Assembly: GCA_903889245.1 (NCBI GenBank)
Contig: CAISWQ010000020.1
Location: 1-64,000 of the forward strand
Reading direction: 5' to 3'
DNA length: 64,000 nucleotides
DNA from: an uncultured Lentisphaerota bacterium
GTDB taxonomy: Bacteria > Verrucomicrobiota > Kiritimatiellia > CAIQIC01
In this document: piece after piece, positions 25,936 through 34,200 of the stretch
How the letters are laid out: every line of letters starts with the position of its first letter
How positions within the stretch are numbered: the stretch's first letter is position 1
Notes under the pieces: generated by a model
Databases searched by the model: none
What the model was told of the DNA's origin: nothing
Seen by the model: only the letters and a program-made list of their open reading frames with translations
Program-made: the position numbers and the translations under genes

Positions 25936-26780
25936 TCCTCTGTGGCGGCAAGGGCACGCGCTTGAGCGCGCTCTATGCCGACCGCCCCAAGATTCTCGTG
26001 CCGATCGCCGGCCGGCCGTTCCTGCTGTGGCAGCTCGAATGGCTCGCGCGCGGCGGCGTCACGGATGTCCACCTCGCCGCCGGTCATCTTTCTGACGTGC
26101 TCGGCGCGTGGCTGGCGGAACAAGAAAGAGGACAGAGGACAGAAGTCAGGGGGCAGAAGTCAGGGGGCAGAAGTCAGGGGGCAGAAGTTTCAGGTTTCAG
26201 ATTTCAAGTTTCAGGTTTCAAGTTGCGAGGCACCCTCTCCACCGAGCCGGCGCCGCTGGGCACGGGCGGCGGGCTCAAGTTCGTCGAGCCGCACCTCGTC
26301 TCCGATCCCTTCCTCGTGTTGAACGGCGATAGCCTGATGCCGCGGCTCGCTTTCCAAGCCTTGGAAAAACAGCACGCCGCTTTTTCCAAGGCTTGGAAAA
26401 GCGCCGGCGCCGCCACGCTCGCCGTCACGCGCATCGCCGAGGCCGGCCGCTATGGCACGGTCGAGTTCGATGCCGTGCGCCGCATCACCGCGTTCCGCGA
26501 GAAGGCCAGCCGCAGCGAGGGCTTCATCAACGGCGGCGTTTATCTGATGGACCGCGCGCTCCTCGCCGCGCTCGAACCGGGGAAAAATATTTCCATCGAG
26601 ACCGACACCTTCCCGGCGCTCGCCGCCGCCGGCCGCCTGCAGGCCGTGGAGTTTCCGCAGCCGCTGCTCGATATGGGCACGCCGGAAGGCATCCGCGCGA
26701 TGGAAAGCTTCCTAGCGGCGGAATCAACCCAGCCCGCCGCCGTGCGCGTGGATGAGCAGCGCCACGGCGATACCCAGTAA
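25923..26780 (+). CDS. Sugar-1-phosphate nucleotidyltransferase (HddC/RmlA-like)
   Basis: The 285-residue protein opens VQAVILCGGKGTRL, the nucleotide-binding loop, and has PKILVPIAGRPFL. Further landmarks are LGTGGGLKF, LVLNGDSL and FINGGVYLMD. It should activate a sugar phosphate, perhaps heptose or hexose, for the neighbouring glycosyltransferases. The GTG start at 25923 has AAGGAG five bases upstream. Two repeat insertions lie in frame: a word repeat (26122-26232) encoding about 35 residues of RGQKSGGRSQGAEV / SGFRFQVSGF type, and a two-unit palindrome array (26350-26400) encoding FQALEK and FSKAWK. Whether the enzyme is still active is unclear, since both lie in probable surface loops. 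The last 57 bases overlap the convergent DUF212 gene. Confidence 0.85.
   Translation: MQAVILCGGKGTRLSALYADRPKILVPIAGRPFLLWQLEWLARGGVTDVHLAAGHLSDVLGAWLAEQERGQRTEVRGQKSGGRSQGAEVSGFRFQVSGFKLRGTLSTEPAPLGTGGGLKFVEPHLVSDPFLVLNGDSLMPRLAFQALEKQHAAFSKAWKSAGAATLAVTRIAEAGRYGTVEFDAVRRITAFREKASRSEGFINGGVYLMDRALLAALEPGKNISIETDTFPALAAAGRLQAVEFPQPLLDMGTPEGIRAMESFLAAESTQPAAVRVDEQRHGDTQ
26122..26232. repeat. Word repeat inside the nucleotidyltransferase gene
   Basis: Four near-identical units of the 14-bp word TCAGGGGGCAGAAG run into TTTCAGGTTTCAGATTTCAAG-type words. The unit length is not a multiple of three, yet the whole insert keeps the frame open and restores it before STEPAPLGTGGG. Confidence 0.85.
26350..26400. 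repeat. Palindrome array inside the nucleotidyltransferase gene, 2 units
   Basis: Units start at 26350 and 26382, a 32-bp period. They are in frame and give FQALEK and FSKAWK. Confidence 0.9.
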
Positions 26781-27176
26781 CAGGCCGGCGAAAACCTCCA
26801 GCGGCGTGTGCCCCAGCAATTCCGCGAGCTTGTGCGGCGGCAGGCGGTGGTGCGTCCGCATGGCCTCGAACATCTGGTTCAGGATGCGCGCCTGCAGGCC
26901 GGCGGCGCGGCGCACGCCCTGCGCGTCATACATGATGACGAACGTCACCAGCACCGTCACCGCGAACAGCGTGCTGCCAAGTCCATCGAGCACGCCGACC
27001 GAGGTGGCGACCGCGCACGCCGCCGCCGTGTGCGAACTGGGCATACCGCCGGGGCTGTAGAGGAACCGGAAATCGAACCGGCGCGTCCGCGCGGTGTTCA
27101 ACACCACCTTGATCAACTGCGCGATCAGCCAGGCGCTGATGCCGGCCCAGAACGTCAGGTTATGGAGAAAGTTCAT
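26724..27176 (-). CDS. DUF212 (divergent PAP2) membrane protein
   Basis: The 150-residue protein belongs to the divergent PAP2 family. Seen directly: RFLYSPGGMPSSHTAAACAV (about 38-57), which holds the phosphatase-like SSH motif, MYDAQGVRRAAG (about 82-93), and a histidine-rich LGHTPLEVFAGLLLG near the end. Three or four helices are predicted. By family it may be a lipid-phosphate phosphatase-like enzyme, but activity for this branch is not established. It starts at the ATG at 27174-27176. Its C-terminal codons overlap the nucleotidyltransferase tail by 57 bases in convergent orientation. Confidence 0.9.
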   Translation of the reverse strand: MNFLHNLTFWAGISAWLIAQLIKVVLNTARTRRFDFRFLYSPGGMPSSHTAAACAVATSVGVLDGLGSTLFAVTVLVTFVIMYDAQGVRRAAGLQARILNQMFEAMRTHHRLPPHKLAELLGHTPLEVFAGLLLGIAVALLIHAHGGGLG

Positions 27177-27210
27177 TGTTCAACTTCTTCTGTCACTTGT
27201 TTCTAAAATC

Positions 27211-27318
27211 CGACTCTTAATCGTACTCGTGCTCGTAATCCCAAACCCACACCCCAACCTCCCGCCCCAATTCTATTAAACCAAGCAGTAGAGATTACGA
27301 TTACGAGTACGATCAGGA
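27211..27318. repeat. Imperfect inverted word repeat
   Basis: Arms of about 24 bp (AATCGTACTCGTGCTCGTAATC and GATTACGATTACGAGTACGATC) face each other across roughly 50 bp. They sit in the gap between gltX and the DUF212 gene (27177-27331); no RNA gene is seen there. Confidence 0.7.
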
Positions 27319-27331
27319 TTATGACTCGACA

Positions 27332-28648
27332 CTATGCTTTGAATTTCTCCAGCGCCTTGTCCATCCGCGCCAGCGTGCGTTCCTGACCGAGCACTTCCAA
27401 TAGGTGGAACAGGCTCGGGCCGACCGCGGTGCCGGAGACGGAGACGCGGACGGGATGGACAAGATCGCCCATGCCGCAGTTGCGCGCGGTGCATAGCTCG
27501 CGCAGCGCGGCCTCGGTGCTGGCGGCGGTGAACTCCGCGAGCGCGGCGTAGGTGGCGCGCACCGCCGCGAGCGCCTCCAGTGCGCCCTCCTTCTTTAACC
27601 GCTTCTGCACGCTCTTCTCGTCGAACGGAAAATCCTCGGTGAAGAAATAACCCGCGTCGCCGATTTCGGTGAACAGCTTGATGCGCTCGGCCATCACATC
27701 GAGCACGCGGCCGAGATAATCGGCGGGCAGCGCCTCGCTCCACAGCCCGCGCTCCTGGAGCACGGCGCGGCACGCGGCCTCGCGCTGCTCGCGCGGCAGT
27801 GCGCGCATATACTCGCCGTTCATCCAGAGCAGCTTCACGAGATCGAACTGCGCGGCCGAGGACTGCACGCGGTCGAAGGTGAACAGCCGTGCCATCTCGT
27901 CGCGGCCCATCAGTTCGCGATCGCCGCCGGGCGACCAGCCGAGCAGCGCGAGATAGTTGAACAGCGCCTCGCCGAGATAGCCCTTCGCGCGGAAGTCGCC
28001 GACGTAGGCGGCGCCGTCGCGCTTGCTGTAGGGTTTGCCCTGCGCGTTGACGATCATCGGCAGGTGCGCGTACTTCGGCGGCGTCGCGCCGAGTGCGCGG
28101 AACAGCGCGACGTGGCGGTAGGTGTTCTCTACGTGGTCATCGCCGCGGATGATGTGCGTCACGTTCATGTGCAGGTCGTCCACCACGTTGGCGAGGTGGA
28201 AGACCGGCGTGCCGTCGGAGCGGACGATGACGAAGTCCTTCATGTCGGCGGCCTTCTTCGCGAGGTCGCCCTTGATCTCGTCATGGAAGCCCATGTCGGT
28301 GCCCGGCATGCGGAAGATGATGCACTCGCCCTTGCCCGTGCCGCCCTTATCCTCCTTATAGGCGTGGCCCGCCTTGAGCAACTGCTCGGCCGCGGCGAGG
28401 TGCGTGGCGGTCTGCGTGGACTGATAGACCGGCGTCTCGTCATAATTCAGGCCGAGCCACGCCATCGCGTCGAGCACGGCCTGCACCGCGGCGGGCGTCG
28501 AGCGCTCGCGGTCGGTGTCCTCGATGCGCAGCAAAAACTGCCCGCCCTCGTGGCGTGCGAAGAGCCAGTTATAGATGGCGGCGCGGATGTTGCCGATATG
28601 GACCTGCCCCGTGGGGCTGGGCGCGAAACGTGTACGGACCTGTGTCAT
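27332..28648 (-). CDS. gltX: Glutamyl-tRNA synthetase
   Basis: The 438-residue class I synthetase charges tRNA-Glu. The HIGH motif is FAPSPTGQVHIGN (8-20). ATP and glutamate contacts include LRIEDTDRERS (40-50). The KMSKS equivalent is KPYSKRDG (205-212). IIRGDDHVENTYRHV (166-180) is the usual tRNA-acceptor segment. The C-terminal anticodon-binding half is a little short but continuous to KALEKFKA. It starts at the ATG at 28646-28648; the frame extends 19 codons further without similarity. Discriminating versus non-discriminating type cannot be read safely. A five-unit palindrome array lies just upstream, between it and the AraC gene. Confidence 0.95.
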   Translation of the reverse strand: MTQVRTRFAPSPTGQVHIGNIRAAIYNWLFARHEGGQFLLRIEDTDRERSTPAAVQAVLDAMAWLGLNYDETPVYQSTQTATHLAAAEQLLKAGHAYKEDKGGTGKGECIIFRMPGTDMGFHDEIKGDLAKKAADMKDFVIVRSDGTPVFHLANVVDDLHMNVTHIIRGDDHVENTYRHVALFRALGATPPKYAHLPMIVNAQGKPYSKRDGAAYVGDFRAKGYLGEALFNYLALLGWSPGGDRELMGRDEMARLFTFDRVQSSAAQFDLVKLLWMNGEYMRALPREQREAACRAVLQERGLWSEALPADYLGRVLDVMAERIKLFTEIGDAGYFFTEDFPFDEKSVQKRLKKEGALEALAAVRATYAALAEFTAASTEAALRELCTARNCGMGDLVHPVRVSVSGTAVGPSLFHLLEVLGQERTLARMDKALEKFKA

Positions 28649-28697
28649 GGCGTTGCTCCGATCATGTGCGGCGCGCATCCTAGACGTCCCGCGCCGG

Positions 28698-28841
28698 TTT
28701 TCCAAGGATGGGAAAGGGGAGCCAGTGTTTTTTCCAAACCATGGAAAATCTCGCTGAAAATTTTCCGAGCCCCGGAAAAATTCGCGTGGCTTTTCCCAGG
28801 GTTTGGAACATCAGGCGGATTTTTTTCCAAGCCTTGGAACA
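28698..28841. repeat. Phased palindrome array, 5 units
   Basis: This is the longest array in the window. Units start at 28698, 28730, 28761, 28791 and 28823 (periods 32, 31, 30 and 32 bp). Centres and arms vary (for example TTTTCCGAGCCCCGGAAAA, with matching arm changes). The last unit overlaps the 3' end of the AraC-family gene and encodes its C-terminal VPRLGKK. Confidence 0.92.
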
Positions 28842-29734
28842 GCGCGGCCGGCGGCGCAGCGGGCGCGCCACGGCGCGGGCGCCAGGCCGGTGCTTTTCTT
28901 GAACTCCGACGAGAGATGGAACGGCGAGTGGTAGCCGAGGCGTCCGGCGATTTCCTTGATCGTCAGCTCCGAGTGGCGCAGCAGCTCCTGCACGCGGCGC
29001 AGGCGCAGTGCCTGCACATAGGGCTTGGGCGCAAGGCCGGTGTGCTGGCGGAAGCAGCGCCGGAAATGCGAGTAGCCCATGCCGAGTTGTTGCGCGAGCT
29101 GTTCCATGGGTGGCGGCTGCTCGCATTGTTCCATCAGGAGGATTTGCGCCTTGCGCATCAGCGCCTGCAGGCGCGCGGGCGTGCCGCCGCCGCGCTGCCG
29201 CGCAAGGCCGGCGAGCAGGGCCAAAATTTGCAGGCCGGTGGTCGCGAGCCGGCCGGAAAATTCCGCGGGCTGATGCTGTGCGAGCAGATGGCAGCGGTCG
29301 AGCAGCTCGGCCAGTTCCGGCTGCGGCCCCAGTGGCAGGACGGCGCGGCGCGGCTGGAACGCGGGCAACCGGCGCAGTTGCGCGAGCAGCGGGCCTTCGA
29401 GCTCGAGCCAGCTTTCCACCCAGCCGGTCTGCGGGTCCGGCGCGTAGCGATGCCAGACACCGGGCAGCAGCAGAAATACGTCGCCGGCGCCGATGCGCCG
29501 CCGGCCGGTGGGTTGCGACTCAAACCAGCCGCCGCCTTCCACAATCAGCACGACCTGCCAGACATCCAGGATCCGGCCACGCTGCCACGTCAGCCGGTGG
29601 TCGGCGGGATGCCGGGCCGCGCGCGGCGGATAGTCCGCGCCGGGTGGCACGCGCGTGAAGCCGGCGGCCGTCACCGCCGCGCCAAAGAGCGGCGCGGTGG
29701 CCGGCCGCGGCAGATACAGAAAATAGTCGCGCAT
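28811..29734 (-). CDS. AraC-family transcriptional regulator
   Basis: The 307-residue protein has an N-terminal cupin-like sugar-sensing domain (about 1-190) with GDVFLLLPGVWHRY and WVESWLELEG. The C-terminal double helix-turn-helix domain (about 195-295) has LAQQLGMGYSHFRRCFRQHT and IKEIAGRLGYHSPFHLSSEF, the classical AraC/XylS signatures. It probably senses a mono- or disaccharide and activates the divergent isomerase and GH106-like gene. The start at 29734 gives the natural N-terminus MRDYFLYLPRP. The final residues (AVPRLGKKSA) come from a palindrome repeat that has overrun the original stop. Confidence 0.9.
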   Translation of the reverse strand: MRDYFLYLPRPATAPLFGAAVTAAGFTRVPPGADYPPRAARHPADHRLTWQRGRILDVWQVVLIVEGGGWFESQPTGRRRIGAGDVFLLLPGVWHRYAPDPQTGWVESWLELEGPLLAQLRRLPAFQPRRAVLPLGPQPELAELLDRCHLLAQHQPAEFSGRLATTGLQILALLAGLARQRGGGTPARLQALMRKAQILLMEQCEQPPPMEQLAQQLGMGYSHFRRCFRQHTGLAPKPYVQALRLRRVQELLRHSELTIKEIAGRLGYHSPFHLSSEFKKSTGLAPAPWRARCAAGRAVPRLGKKSA

Positions 29735-29838
29735 AAAATGGTGGGCAGTTTTTATATGAAAATGAGCAGTTGCACAATTCCTGACGCGGCGGGCCGTGCC
29801 TATAGTGCGCCATCGCAAAGCAGCGGAAGGAATCCGGC
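29735..29838. promoter_or_regulatory. Divergent promoter region of the AraC regulator and isomerase
   Basis: This 104-bp region lies between two divergent starts. Rightward, TATAGT at 29801-29806 is a plausible -10, 32 bases before the isomerase ATG, with a weak -35. Leftward, TATAAA within the AT-rich stretch near 29750 is a plausible -10 for the regulator. GGAAGGA before 29839 is the ribosome site. No operator repeat was identified by eye. Confidence 0.35.
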
Positions 29839-31266
29839 ATGAAGACGAACGCGGTGAAGGTGGGTTTGTTTGGCATCGGTCTCGACACGTACTGGCCGCA
29901 GTTCAAGGGGCTGCGCGCCAGGCTCACCGGCTATCAGGCGGTGATCGGCAAACGGATCGCCGGCGAGGGCGTCACGCTGGTGGATGCGGGGCTGGTGGAT
30001 AGCCCGAAGCGGGCGCGCGCGGCGGCGGAGCTGTTCCGGCGCGAGGGCGTCGAGGTGATTTTCTTGTATGTGGCCACCTATGCGTTGAGCTCCACCGTGC
30101 TGCCGGTGGTCCAGCAGGCGCGCGTGCCGGTGATCGTGCTTAACCTCCAGCCGGTGCCGCAGCTCGACTACCAGAAGTTCAACGCGCTCGGCGACCGCGG
30201 GCTGATGACCGGTATCTGGTTGGAACATTGCCAGTCGTGCAGCGCGCCAGAAATCGCGTGCGTGTTCAACCGCGCGGGCATCGCCTATCACCTCGTCACC
30301 GGTCATCTGCAGGACGACGAGGCGTGGCGCGAGATCGCCGACTGGGTCGCCGCCGCCCGCGTCGCCGCCGCACTGCGCGGCAATCGCGTCGGCGTGCTCG
30401 GGCATTACTACTGCGGGATGCTCGATGTCTATTCGGATCTGACCCAGCAATCGGCGGCGTTCGGCAATCATTTCGAGCTGGTCGAGATGTGCGAGCTGCA
30501 CGCGCTGCGCGCGCGGGTGACCGGAGCGCAGGTCGCGGCCAAGCTCAAGGTGTTTCGCGCGCAGTTCGCCGTGTCGCCGGAATGCGCGGCGGCGGAACTG
30601 AAGCGCGCCGCCCGGACCTCGTGCGCGCTCGACGCGCTCGTGGCCGCGCACAACCTCGGCGCGCTGGCCTACTACTATGAGAGCGTGGAGGGGAATCCCT
30701 ATCAGGACATCGTCACCAGCGTCATCGCCGGCAACACGCTGCTCACCGGCCGGCATGTGCCGGTCGCCGGCGAGTGCGAGGTGAAGAACGTGCAGGCGAT
30801 GAAGATCATGGACCTGCTCGGCGCGGGCGGTTCGTTCAGCGAGTTCTATCTGGCGGATTTCAAGGACGACGTGGTCTATCTCGGCCACGATGGCCCCGCG
30901 CATTTTGCCATCGCCGAAGGACGGGTCGGGCTCGTACCGCTGCCGGTCTATCACGGCAAGCCCGGTAAAGGCCTCTCGATTCAGATGACTGTGAAACACG
31001 GACCGGTTACGCTGCTTTCCGTGGTGCAGGGCGCGGGCGGCAAACTTTCGCTGCTCGTGGCGGAAGGCGAGAGCGTGGCGGGGCCGGTGCTCCAGATTGG
31101 CAACACCAACAGCCGCTACCGCTTCAGCCTCGGCGCCAAGGCGTTCATGAACGCGTGGTCCAAGGCCGGCCCGGCGCACCACTGCGCGATTGGCGTGGGG
31201 CAGCGCGCGGCGCACATCGAAAAACTTGGCGCACTGCTGCGCCTGGATGTACAACGTGTCTGCTGA
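29839..31266 (+). CDS. L-arabinose/L-fucose isomerase-family protein
   Basis: The 475-residue protein has the AraA/FucI fold. Seen are GLFGIGLDTYWPQF at the N-terminus, an alternating alpha/beta region with VIFLYVATYALSSTVLPVVQ, and a C-terminal region with GNTLLTGRHVPVAGECEVKNVQAM and FSEFYLADFKDDVVYLGHDGP (partial strings). GECEVKNVQAM and the histidine in GHDGPAH are where metal ligands sit in the family. It probably isomerises an aldose (arabinose, fucose or rhamnose type) released by the co-transcribed glycosidase. It starts 11 bases upstream of the GH106-like operon partner's leader on the same strand and is divergent from an AraC regulator. Confidence 0.8.
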   Translation: MKTNAVKVGLFGIGLDTYWPQFKGLRARLTGYQAVIGKRIAGEGVTLVDAGLVDSPKRARAAAELFRREGVEVIFLYVATYALSSTVLPVVQQARVPVIVLNLQPVPQLDYQKFNALGDRGLMTGIWLEHCQSCSAPEIACVFNRAGIAYHLVTGHLQDDEAWREIADWVAAARVAAALRGNRVGVLGHYYCGMLDVYSDLTQQSAAFGNHFELVEMCELHALRARVTGAQVAAKLKVFRAQFAVSPECAAAELKRAARTSCALDALVAAHNLGALAYYYESVEGNPYQDIVTSVIAGNTLLTGRHVPVAGECEVKNVQAMKIMDLLGAGGSFSEFYLADFKDDVVYLGHDGPAHFAIAEGRVGLVPLPVYHGKPGKGLSIQMTVKHGPVTLLSVVQGAGGKLSLLVAEGESVAGPVLQIGNTNSRYRFSLGAKAFMNAWSKAGPAHHCAIGVGQRAAHIEKLGALLRLDVQRVC

Positions 31267-31277
31267 AAGGATGAACC

Positions 31278-34200
31278 ATGAAAATCAAAACTGGCTTGCT
31301 GTCCGCGCTGCTGCTGACCACCGCGGTCTTCGCGGCCGATGACCTGGCGAAGAATTTTGCCGCGCCGCCGCCCGCGGCGCGGCCGTGGGTCTATTGGTTC
31401 CCGCTCTCCGGCAATCTCTCCAGCAACGGCATCACCGCCGACCTGGAGGCGATGGCGCGCGTGGGCATCGGCGGCGTGCTCTATATGGAGACCGACCAGG
31501 GCACGCCGAAGGGCCCGGCCGATTTCGGCGGCCCGCAGTGGCGCAGCCTGATCAAGCACGCGACGACCGAGGCGCACCGGCTCGGTCTCGAAATCAACAT
31601 GAACAACGACGCCGGCTGGTGCGGCAGCGGCGGGCCGTGGATCACGCCGGAACTTTCGATGCAGCGCGTGGTGTGGACCGAAACCAGCCTCACCGGCCCG
31701 CAGCATTTCGAGGGCGTACTGCCGCAGCCGAAGGCGAACAAAGATTATTATGGCGACATCGCGGTGTTCGCCTATCCGACCCCGATGGAAAAAATTCCCA
31801 TCCCGGCGTTGAGCGGGCAGTCCTATGCGACGCGCCAGGAAATCCCGCTGTGCGCCACCTTTGCCCAGGCGCCCGCGGCCGCCGTCGTGGCGCGCGGCAC
31901 CATGCTCGACCTCACCGCCCACCTCGGCGCGGGCGGCAAGCTCGCGTGGGACGTGCCCGCCGGCAAGTGGACGCTGCTGCGGCTCGGGCATACGACGACC
32001 GGGAAGGATAATCATCCCGCGCCGCTCGCCGGGCGCGGGCTGGAGTGCGACAAGCTAAGCAAGGAGGCCGCGACCGTACACTTCAACGGGCTGATGCAGA
32101 AGCTGATCGAGGACGCCGGTCCGCTCGCCGGCAAGACGCTGGTCTCCACCCACATCGATAGCTGGGAAGTCGGCACGCAAAACTGGACACCGAAATTCCG
32201 CGCGGAATTCCAGCGGCTGCGCGGCTACGATCCACAACCGCTGCTGCCTGTGCTCGCCGGTTGCATCGTGGACAGCCTGGAAATTTCCGAGCGCTTCCTC
32301 TGGGACGTGCGCATGACCGCCAACGATCTGTTGATGGAAAATTATGCCGGCCGCTTCCGCGAGCTGGCGCACCAGCACGGGCTCCGGCTCTCGATCGAGG
32401 CCTATGACGCCTCGCCGTCGGAGGACTTGCAATACGGCGGGCAGGCCGATGAACCGATGGCGGAATTCTGGTCGTGGGACAAATTCGGCGCGGCCTATAG
32501 CTGCACGGAGATGGCGTCCGCGGCACACGTCTACGGCAAAAAAATTCTCGGCGCGGAGGCGTTCACCGCCACCGACAAGGAAAAATGGCAGGGCCATCCG
32601 GCGAACATCAAGGACCTCGGCGACTGGGCATTCTGCGAGGGCATCAACCGCTTCGTGTTCCACCGCTACGCCGCGCAGCCGTGGCTCAACTGCGCGCCCG
32701 GCATCTCGATGGGTCCGTGGGGCCTGCACTATGAGCGCACGCAGACGTGGTGGGAACAATCCAAGGCGTGGCACGCATATCTGGCGCGCTGCCAGTATCT
32801 GCTCCAGCAGGGGCTGTTCGTCGCCGACCTCTGCTTCCTCGTGCCGGAAAATTCGCCGCAGCGTTTCGTGTCGCCGGTGAAGGGCGGTCACGACCGGCCC
32901 GGTTACAACTTCGACGGCTGCCCGGCGGACGTCGTGCTCACGCGCATGAGCGTGAAGGATGGCCGCCTCGTGCTGCCCGACGGCATGAGCTACCGCATGC
33001 TCGTGCTGCCGCGCGTCGAGGTGATGTCGCCGCAGTTGCTCGGCAAGATCAAGGAGCTGGTCACCGCCGGCGCGACGGTCGTCGGCGCGCCGCCGGTCAA
33101 GGCGCCGGGCCTCGCGCATTTCCCGCAGAGCGATGCCACGGTGAAAAAACTCGCCGCCGAACTCTGGGGCGATGGCGCGAGGCCCGCCGAGCCGACCGAG
33201 CGGAAAATCGGCGCGGGCAAAATCATCTGGGGCGGTGCATTCCACACGCCGAAGTCCGAGCCGCAGGAACTCAAGAAGGTCGCGAATCTCGTGGGCGCCA
33301 GGTGGATCTGGTTCAACGAAGGCCAGCCCGCGCAGTCCGCGCCGACGGGCCATCGCTATTTCCGCCGCGTCTTCACGCTGGACGGACCAGTCCAGGCGGC
33401 GATGCTGACGCTGGCGGTGGACAATGTTTTCGAGTGCTGGGTCAACGGCAAGCGCGCGTGCGATGGCCAGAACTTCATGAACGCCACCGTCGCGAACATC
33501 GCGAAGCTGCTCAAGCCCGGCCAGAACATCATCGCCGTGGCAGCGGAAAATTCCACCGACACGCCGAATCCCGCCGGGCTGATCGGCACGCTGCAACTCG
33601 CACCGCGCAAGGGCAGGCAGCCCATCGTCATCGCCTCCGACAGCCAGTGGGAAGTGGCGCAGCACGTCGCCGCCGACTGGAAGACCGCGACTGCGGCGAC
33701 GAAAGGCTGGAGCGCGGCGCTGGAGCTTGGCCCGCTCGGCATGCCGCCGTGGGGCGACATCGCCGAGCCGCAGCCGGGCGCGGGCGGCGGCGATCCCACG
33801 CCGAACATCCAGAGCGTGATTCCGCTGCTGGCCAAGACCGGCGTGCCGCCGGACTTCAGCTTCAGTTCCGCGAACCCGGCGACCGGCGTGCGCTATATCC
33901 ACAAACTCATCGGCGACGCCGACGTCTATTTCGTCGCCAACAAAAATCCGCAGGATGCCGAGGCCGTCTGCTCGTTCCGCGTCGCCGGCAAGGTGCCGGA
34001 GCTGTGGCATCCCGATACCGGCCGCATCGAAACCGCGGCGGCGTTCACGCAGAAGGATGGCGTCACCAGCCTGCCGCTGCGCTTCGAGCCGAGCGGCTCG
34101 CTGTTTGTCATCTTCCGCAAGGACGCGGCGGGACTGGAGGCTGTCGCCACGCTCGCGCGCGACGGCCGGCCCGTGTTGCCCGCGGGCGCGGAGGCGGGCA

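Noticed and set aside
27177-27331. A tRNA gene next to gltX.
   Set aside because: The gap holds only an inverted word repeat; no cloverleaf, T-loop or anticodon arm could be drawn.
28698-28841. The five-unit palindrome array looks CRISPR-like (regular repeats with unique spacers).
   Set aside because: The repeat is only about 19 bp and degenerate, the spacers are 12-13 bp, too short for CRISPR, the same unit is dispersed genome-wide in small sets, and no cas gene is present.
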